From: Klebsiella sp. BIGb0407
GTDB taxonomy: Bacteria; Pseudomonadota; Gammaproteobacteria; Enterobacterales; Enterobacteriaceae
Length of the DNA: 64,000 bases
Assembly (NCBI RefSeq): GCF_024807845.1
Contig: NZ_JANUEQ010000006.1
Span: 248,001-312,000, forward strand
Direction of reading: 5' to 3'
Below are positions 58,361 to 64,000 of the stretch, piece after piece; position 1 is the stretch's first letter, and the number at the start of each line of letters is the position of its first letter. The notes below the pieces were generated by a model. That model worked only from the letters and a program-made list of their open reading frames with translations. It had not been told where the DNA came from and ran no database searches. A program made the position numbers and the translations under genes.

Positions 58361-59068
58361 ATGAAAAAGATAATAGCTGTTTTATTTTTATTAATTCCTT
58401 TGTCAGCATTAGGAACAATACAAGTTAATACTACAAGAGTTATTTTTGACGAATTAGAAAATGAACAAACAGTTGAGGTTAATAACGTTGGAAAAAAAAC
58501 TGCATTAATACAGGTTTGGTTATCTGAAGATGATTCTAACGATAAAATCAAAGACACAGGATTTATCATCACGCAACCCATTTTTAAAGTAAAACCCGAG
58601 AAATCAAAGGTTGTAAGAATTATAGGAACTGATGAAATAAAAAAACGTTATCCTAAAGATAGGGAAACTATGTTATGGATAAATTTTTTAGACATACCTC
58701 CAGAAAATGAAAATGGAGCTAATTCTTTGAGTATTGCAGTACATACCAAAATGAAATTTTTCTATATGCCAGAGAAAATTGACGTTACAAGGTCAGATGC
58801 TGCTGAAAAATTGACTTGGAAAATAGAAAAAACAGGCAAAGATAGCTATTTAATTGCCAAAAATAATAGCCCAATTTATGTGAGCTTGGGGAAATTAGTA
58901 TTAAAAAATAATCTGGCGGTTAAGCTAGATTCGAGTGCTGTATCACCATTTGGTGAGACAAAGTATAAAATCACAGGTGAGATACCTAATGAAAAAAATG
59001 TAATAGTTGAGTATTCATATATAGATGATCTTGGTGCATATATATCAAGAGAAATTAAACTGACATGA
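58361..59068 (+). CDS. Periplasmic fimbrial chaperone (PapD family)
   Basis: A 235-aa chaperone that caps pilin subunits by donor-strand complementation. Signal peptide about 1-18. The first Ig-like domain begins TIQVNTTRVIFDELENEQTVEVNN. The family features FKVKPEKSKVVRII (alternating hydrophobic G1-like strand region) and MLWINFLDIPP are present, as is a second domain with NNSPIYVSLGKLVL. Usher translation starts within its stop codon (ATGA). Confidence 0.9.
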   Translation: MKKIIAVLFLLIPLSALGTIQVNTTRVIFDELENEQTVEVNNVGKKTALIQVWLSEDDSNDKIKDTGFIITQPIFKVKPEKSKVVRIIGTDEIKKRYPKDRETMLWINFLDIPPENENGANSLSIAVHTKMKFFYMPEKIDVTRSDAAEKLTWKIEKTGKDSYLIAKNNSPIYVSLGKLVLKNNLAVKLDSSAVSPFGETKYKITGEIPNEKNVIVEYSYIDDLGAYISREIKLT

Positions 59069-61524
59069 AGATCAATAAATACATCATATTCATACTATTT
59101 TTTTCACCAGTGACGGGATTTACTAGTGAAAATGAACGCTTTAAAACTGAGTTTTTGACATATCTGGGACATAACGAAAAAATAGATCTCAATGAGACGA
59201 TTAAGCCGGGAAAACATTTTTTTTTAGTCTATGTTAATGGTGAGAAAATCAGCACTGAACATATTGATTTTAAACAACATGAAAAGGGTCTTTTACCCTG
59301 TTTTAGTCAGCAGAATCTATCAATTTTTAACCTTAACTACGATAGATTGAATTTGATAAACAGTACGTTATCTGAATGTTTTTTTATTGAAAATATACTT
59401 AATGGTGCATATACAACACTGAATCTTGATGATGAAAGGTTAGATGTGAACATTCCTCAGATATATTTATCATCTGAAGCAGATGATTATATTTATCCAT
59501 CTCAATGGAACAGAGGTGTGAATAGTCATGCACTAAAATATGATATGAATATCACCAATATAAGAGATGAGAGATATAATGATACATACTCTTATCATGG
59601 TTATTTTGAACAGCATTTAAATTTATATTCATGGCGCATTTATACCAACAATGTATTATCAGTAAGAAATAATAGCTCCATAAATAATAAATTTTATGAT
59701 TTATACGCTGAGCATTCAATTGCCAGTTTGAAATCCAATTTGACAGTAGGTGAAATTAATACCAATGGTGGTTATTTTAACTGGGTAAGGTATAGAGGGG
59801 CCAAGCTGTCCAGTGATAATAGAATGAAGGCTGTATCACTGTCTGGCTTTGCACCTACGATTAGAGGAGTAGCTAATTCACCTTCATTGTTGACTATCGA
59901 GCACAATGGTAGGGTTATATACGAAAAAAATATTCCTGCTGGTGAGTATAATATTCAAGATCTTCCCGGGACCTATGGTAATGGATATTTGAATGTTATT
60001 TTAACAGGAGCTGATGGTGCCAGAAATATTCAAGATATTCCAGTCTCAACAATATCAAGTTTAATAAGACCCGGAAGTTATGAATATAGTTTAAATGTTG
60101 GCTCATTAGATTCTATGTACCCGGGAAACTATTGGCTTACACAAGCTGACGTCAAGTATGGTATCAACAATAATCTAACCATGTATAGTGGTTTACAATC
60201 AATTTATCCCAATGATTATGCTCAGGCTATGATTGGTGGAACATTTAATACGAGAATTGGAGGCGTTTCTTTCGATTATTATCGATCATTTTCAGATGAA
60301 AAAAAGACTGAACGCTCTTCTTATTGTCTGTTTTGCGACGATAAAATCGTATTGAATTACGAAGAAGATCTATCTTTGATTGACACTAACTTATCCATGT
60401 CTATAACCCGATATTTAGATAAAAGCTATTTGGAATTGAATGATTTCATGGCTAATAAATATAGCGATGATATCTATAGAGGATTTGATAGCTCTCAAAA
60501 TAAACAGATTAGCAATTTAGTATTAAGGAAATCACTACCTGATAATTATGGCAGTATTTCTGCATCAGGATATTATGCTAAACCCTGGGAAGGGAATGGT
60601 ACAGACACTTATGGCTATTCACTGAGTTACAATAATAATTTTAAAAAAGTAAATTATAATATATCGTTCTTTTCGCACAAAAGTACAAGTAATAGTTTGG
60701 ATAACACGTTTTTTTTAAGTTTAGATATTCCATTAGAAACAAAAAACAAAAACTCAAACTTAAGTTCATCTTATGTTAATTATTCGGACAGCCATAACAC
60801 TCGCGTTTCTTTAGCTGTGAATGATAAGTCTTTAGATAAGGTTAATTATAATGTTTGGATGGATAGAGGAACTCAAAATAGTTTTGGAAACGGCGGTTCG
60901 CTAAGCTATAACAATGGATATAACACAAAGCAAGCGGGCTATTTTAAAAATAATAATAGCGAAATGATTTACGGAAACATAAATGGTGCAATGGTGTTAC
61001 ATGAAGGAGGAATTACAAAATCGAGTGAGTTAGGAAAAACATTTGCTATTGTTAAAGCTGTTGGTGCAGAGGGTATGAGTATCTCATCAAATAGTAATAT
61101 AAAAATAAATGCCAATGGTTATGGTGTAGTGCCATATTTATCACCCTATAAAAAAAATTATATTACCTTAGACTCTAAGAAAAGTAAAAATATGTCTGAG
61201 GTTGAAGAAAACAGACTATTAGTTATTCCTGATAGTGGCTCTTCACCATTGGTTGAATTTAAAGTAAACAAAATAGGACAAAAAATTATAAAAATACATA
61301 GTGTTAATTATGACATACCATTTGGCGCTAAGGTTGTGGATGTTAAAAATAATGTTTTGGGTATAACAGATCAAAGTGGTTTTATCTTATTACCGCAAGA
61401 CAATGAGGGGAATGAAGAGTTAGGTGTTGTATGGAGTAAAGATAGCCAGGATTATAAATGTAAGGTTAGATTTAGACAGGATTCTGATATCTCCAGTTCA
61501 ATTATCAATGCTGATTGTGTTTAA
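59065..61524 (+). CDS. Fimbrial outer-membrane usher
   Basis: An 819-aa FimD/PapC-family usher, the pore that assembles pili. Signal peptide about 1-20. An N-terminal chaperone-binding domain ends near residue 130. The 24-strand barrel with plug contains LSGFAPTIRGVANSPSLLTIEHNGRVIYEKNIPAGEYNIQDLPGTYGNG, the classic usher signature. C-terminal domains contain FGAKVVDVKNNVLGITDQSGF and a cysteine pair near the end. The start overlaps the chaperone stop. Confidence 0.93.
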   Translation: MKINKYIIFILFFSPVTGFTSENERFKTEFLTYLGHNEKIDLNETIKPGKHFFLVYVNGEKISTEHIDFKQHEKGLLPCFSQQNLSIFNLNYDRLNLINSTLSECFFIENILNGAYTTLNLDDERLDVNIPQIYLSSEADDYIYPSQWNRGVNSHALKYDMNITNIRDERYNDTYSYHGYFEQHLNLYSWRIYTNNVLSVRNNSSINNKFYDLYAEHSIASLKSNLTVGEINTNGGYFNWVRYRGAKLSSDNRMKAVSLSGFAPTIRGVANSPSLLTIEHNGRVIYEKNIPAGEYNIQDLPGTYGNGYLNVILTGADGARNIQDIPVSTISSLIRPGSYEYSLNVGSLDSMYPGNYWLTQADVKYGINNNLTMYSGLQSIYPNDYAQAMIGGTFNTRIGGVSFDYYRSFSDEKKTERSSYCLFCDDKIVLNYEEDLSLIDTNLSMSITRYLDKSYLELNDFMANKYSDDIYRGFDSSQNKQISNLVLRKSLPDNYGSISASGYYAKPWEGNGTDTYGYSLSYNNNFKKVNYNISFFSHKSTSNSLDNTFFLSLDIPLETKNKNSNLSSSYVNYSDSHNTRVSLAVNDKSLDKVNYNVWMDRGTQNSFGNGGSLSYNNGYNTKQAGYFKNNNSEMIYGNINGAMVLHEGGITKSSELGKTFAIVKAVGAEGMSISSNSNIKINANGYGVVPYLSPYKKNYITLDSKKSKNMSEVEENRLLVIPDSGSSPLVEFKVNKIGQKIIKIHSVNYDIPFGAKVVDVKNNVLGITDQSGFILLPQDNEGNEELGVVWSKDSQDYKCKVRFRQDSDISSSIINADCV

Positions 61525-61539
61525 TATAAAGAGCTAATC

Positions 61540-62469
61540 ATGAAAAAGTTTTTATTAATAATTATTTTATTTTTAACCCCTATTGTTAGCTATGCTGACT
61601 ATCGTGAGGTTTTATATGTTAACGATGTTAATATAAACGACTATCATAATAAACCTGAGGGGTATGTTTTCTCAGTTAATAGCTATAGATTAAAAAGTGA
61701 AAATTTAAGAATACAAACAATTAATAGCAATCAGTACATTAATCTGGATGGTAAGTATTCAGATTCTGTAATGACAGGTAAAGATAATACTATCATAAGA
61801 ACACCAATACCTGGTTTGGGATTAAGGATTAGCTGGGTCACAGATAGTCAATCAAATAATAATGTTTTTAAATACTTCCCATTTGCCAGGACGTGCATAT
61901 CGCCATGTCAGTTACAGGATGAAGTTGTTGTTGAGTTCATCAAAATAGGAATAATTAAAACAGGCACGATGAGAAGAGGTACTGAATTAGCTACTGTTAA
62001 TTTGAGCCAGAATGTTGCGCATCCGGAGTATATGAAAATAGTCCTTAATGAAGACATTATTCTAAAATCCAAATCTTGTGTTTTGTTAGATACAGATAGA
62101 TATATTGATCTTGGTAATTTTACTACAGATGAATTAAAAAATATAAGATACTCGCCAAAATATATAGATTTTGACCTTGCATTACACTGTGAGCAGAACT
62201 CTTCCGTTGGCATATCTTATATCGGAACGACTGTAAATCAAAATCTAAAAAATGATGGGACATCTGATGGTGTATCAATATTGCTAAATGATGAAAATAA
62301 TGAAGCTATAAAAATATCTTTAACACCAACTGTGAATAATTATGTGAATGTTACAGTCAATGAAAAAAAACCTATAAAGTTAAAAACTGCAGTGAACGTG
62401 GATGACCGTCGTAATGTTAAGCCCGGCACTATTGAAGGTAATTTATTTATTTTGTTAGAGATAAAATGA
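61540..62469 (+). CDS. Putative fimbrial tip adhesin
   Basis: A 309-aa secreted two-domain protein. Signal peptide about 1-19. An N-terminal lectin-like domain (about 20-165) contains a Cys pair TCISPCQLQ. A C-terminal pilin domain (about 170-309) has SCVLLDTDRYIDLGNF, HCEQNSSVGI and the terminal strand GTIEGNLFILLEIK. Size and position after the usher match two-domain adhesins such as F17-G, but the binding domain is too divergent to predict a ligand. Followed by a TpsB gene after one base. Confidence 0.8.
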   Translation: MKKFLLIIILFLTPIVSYADYREVLYVNDVNINDYHNKPEGYVFSVNSYRLKSENLRIQTINSNQYINLDGKYSDSVMTGKDNTIIRTPIPGLGLRISWVTDSQSNNNVFKYFPFARTCISPCQLQDEVVVEFIKIGIIKTGTMRRGTELATVNLSQNVAHPEYMKIVLNEDIILKSKSCVLLDTDRYIDLGNFTTDELKNIRYSPKYIDFDLALHCEQNSSVGISYIGTTVNQNLKNDGTSDGVSILLNDENNEAIKISLTPTVNNYVNVTVNEKKPIKLKTAVNVDDRRNVKPGTIEGNLFILLEIK

Positions 62470-62470
62470 T

Positions 62471-64000
62471 ATGAAAAATAAAATAAAATCATCAATGATA
62501 TTGAGCTTGCTTTGCGTTTATTCAGGGGCATCATTTTCTATTGAACCAGAAAATATGTCAGACTCAACCCGTGAGCTGGATAGAATTATCAGAGAACGTG
62601 CTCTTGAAAACGTTGACAAAGAAAAGTGGATCAATAATCAAATCATGAACAATAATAAAGATATTGTTGATGAAGACTCGCTTTCTGACTCAGAAATTGC
62701 AAGTGGTAGAAAATTTTTCATTAAGGAGATTTTAATTGATAACGATGACAAGTATGTAAAATCTAAACAAAGAAATGCAATAATACAAAAATTCGAAAAT
62801 AAAGAATTAGGAAAAGGTGAGATCTTAGAGTTAGTTAAGGAACTTACTGATTTCTACATAGGTAAAGGCTACTCGACTACGTTATTAACTATTAAAGAGG
62901 GGAATTTAAACTCACAAAAAATAACGTTAAAGGTTCTTTGGGGAAAGGTTAATAATGTTCTGATTGAGGATAAAGACCCGACATTATCACAAAAAATGAG
63001 AATATCTGATGCATTTCCATTTTATAAAGATAAAGTACTTAATGTATCGGATATTGATCAGGCATTAGATAACCTGTTAAGAGTTTCGTATGCTACCAAA
63101 ATAAAAATCATTCCTGATGGAAATGAAGGGTATTCTAACTTGAATTTTGAAGGTTTGGAATATGATTTTTTTAATTTAGGTCTGAAACTTAATAATTCAG
63201 GACGAAAAGAATCAGGGTGGAATCAATATAGTGGAACTATGAAGTTTAATAATTTCATTGGCTTTAATGATATTTTAAACTTTTATTATGGCTATAATGA
63301 TTTAAAACAAAAATCTGACTCACAAAAATCATGGTCTGTATCATACTCGATTCCCGTTGGCTATTGGTCATTTGACACATCTTATTATCATTCCGAATAT
63401 AAAAAACTTATTGGTCTTGATTTTGGTGGATACAGCAGTGACGGAAATTCTCAACGCTATTCTAATAGAATCAATCGTGTTTTATTCAGGAATAATAATC
63501 ATAAATTATCTGTTTATACATCGATAGATGTTAAAAATAATTTAAACAGAATTTACGAAAAAGTCATTGATGTCAGTAGTAAAAATTATACTGATATTAC
63601 TCTTGGCATTAATGACGTAACAACTATTTGGGATGGCGGAGCTTATTGGGATCTTTCTTTCACTAAGGGCACGCCTTGGTTTGGTAGTGCATGGGTTAAT
63701 GATCCTGATTTAAAAGGGTTTGATATAGATTTTCATAAATTTAATGGATTACTCAGTTGGTCTAAAAAAATTCATCAGTTTGATCGCCTTAGTGTTAATT
63801 ATGATCTAACAACATCTTTTCAATATTCGAAAGACATCTTAGTGAGTGCTCAAAATATTTCCATTGGCGATGAGTACTCGGTTAGAGGTTTTAAAGAAGA
63901 TTCAATTTCGGGTAACAATGGTGGTTATATTTCAAACACAGTGAAGTTTCCAGTTTATATAAATAAATTTAGCAGAATGAGTATAGTTCCTTTTGCTGGA
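62471..64000 (+). CDS. TpsB/FhaC-type outer-membrane transporter of two-partner secretion (3' end outside window)
   Basis: An open frame of 510 codons from ATG 62471 that runs off the window with no stop. Signal peptide about 1-23, then a helical N-terminal stretch. POTRA-like domains follow at about 78-225 (GRKFFIKEILIDN, KELTDFYIGKGYSTTLLTIKEG, LWGKVNNVLIED). After that comes an Omp85-superfamily barrel with alternating strands. The key loop-6 motif is present as DEYSVRGFKED near residue 470. ShlB/FhaC proteins of about 550-590 aa export one large TpsA exoprotein; that partner is not in the window. It begins two bases after the adhesin stop, so it is co-transcribed with the fimbrial genes, an unusual combination. 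Confidence 0.88.
   Translation, partial: MKNKIKSSMILSLLCVYSGASFSIEPENMSDSTRELDRIIRERALENVDKEKWINNQIMNNNKDIVDEDSLSDSEIASGRKFFIKEILIDNDDKYVKSKQRNAIIQKFENKELGKGEILELVKELTDFYIGKGYSTTLLTIKEGNLNSQKITLKVLWGKVNNVLIEDKDPTLSQKMRISDAFPFYKDKVLNVSDIDQALDNLLRVSYATKIKIIPDGNEGYSNLNFEGLEYDFFNLGLKLNNSGRKESGWNQYSGTMKFNNFIGFNDILNFYYGYNDLKQKSDSQKSWSVSYSIPVGYWSFDTSYYHSEYKKLIGLDFGGYSSDGNSQRYSNRINRVLFRNNNHKLSVYTSIDVKNNLNRIYEKVIDVSSKNYTDITLGINDVTTIWDGGAYWDLSFTKGTPWFGSAWVNDPDLKGFDIDFHKFNGLLSWSKKIHQFDRLSVNYDLTTSFQYSKDILVSAQNISIGDEYSVRGFKEDSISGNNGGYISNTVKFPVYINKFSRMSIVPFAG

Overview
The window is chromosomal DNA from a member of the Enterobacterales outside Escherichia/Salmonella. Core proteins (AcnB, SpeD, Hpt, DksA, ErpA, HemL, PanBCD, FhuABCD) are very close to their E. 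coli counterparts. The order acnB ... yacL-speD-speE-yacC-cueO ... hpt-can-yadGHI-panDCB-folK-pcnB-gluQ-dksA-sfsA-thpR-hrpB-mrcB-fhuACDB-hemL-clcA-erpA follows the E. coli 'min 3' backbone. A Serratia-like HasR receptor and missing E. coli genes (gcd, yadE) suggest a Yersiniaceae/Hafniaceae/Budviciaceae-like genome, but genus cannot be fixed from the sequence alone.

Layout: (1) 1-1529, 3' part of acnB. (2) 1597-7961, an L-threonate/four-carbon acid-sugar catabolism cluster: DeoR regulator, ltnD, otnK, otnC, otnI and the GntP-type permease ygbN, with a CRP-like site upstream of ltnD and a palindromic interspersed repeat before ygbN. (3) 8068-17110, two tandem A+T-rich giant genes (1533 and 1382 aa). 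They share about 1,000 N-terminal and central residues but carry unrelated C-terminal domains: an array of helix-turn-helix-like repeats with an acidic tail in one, an HExxH zinc-protease-like domain in the other. This is the most novel part of the window. (4) 17515-22621, a lipoprotein, yacL, speD/speE, yacC and cueO. (5) 22700-24922, a divergent MFS transporter/LysR regulator pair. (6) 25118-29455, a heme-uptake signalling locus hasI-hasS-hasR without an adjacent hemophore gene; hasS and hasR share an ECF-type promoter motif. (7) 29803-55237, conserved housekeeping genes, including pcnB with an AUU start and the Fur-boxed fhuACDB ferrichrome operon. (8) 55238-57678, a 2.4-kb A+T-rich stretch with no convincing gene. 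(9) 57679-64000, an A+T-rich chaperone-usher fimbrial operon (pilin, chaperone, usher, adhesin) followed two bases later by a TpsB/FhaC-type outer-membrane transporter gene that runs off the window.

How the genes work together: threonate is oxidised by LtnD, phosphorylated by OtnK, decarboxylated by OtnC, with OtnI as isomerase and YgbN as probable importer. HasR senses and imports heme and signals through HasS to HasI. FhuA-D import ferrichrome. PanB, PanC and PanD make pantothenate. SpeD and SpeE make spermidine. The accessory regions between acnB and yacL and after erpA hold candidate host-interaction factors (giant toxin/effector-like proteins, fimbriae, two-partner secretion). No tRNA, rRNA, CRISPR array, intact insertion sequence or prophage was seen.
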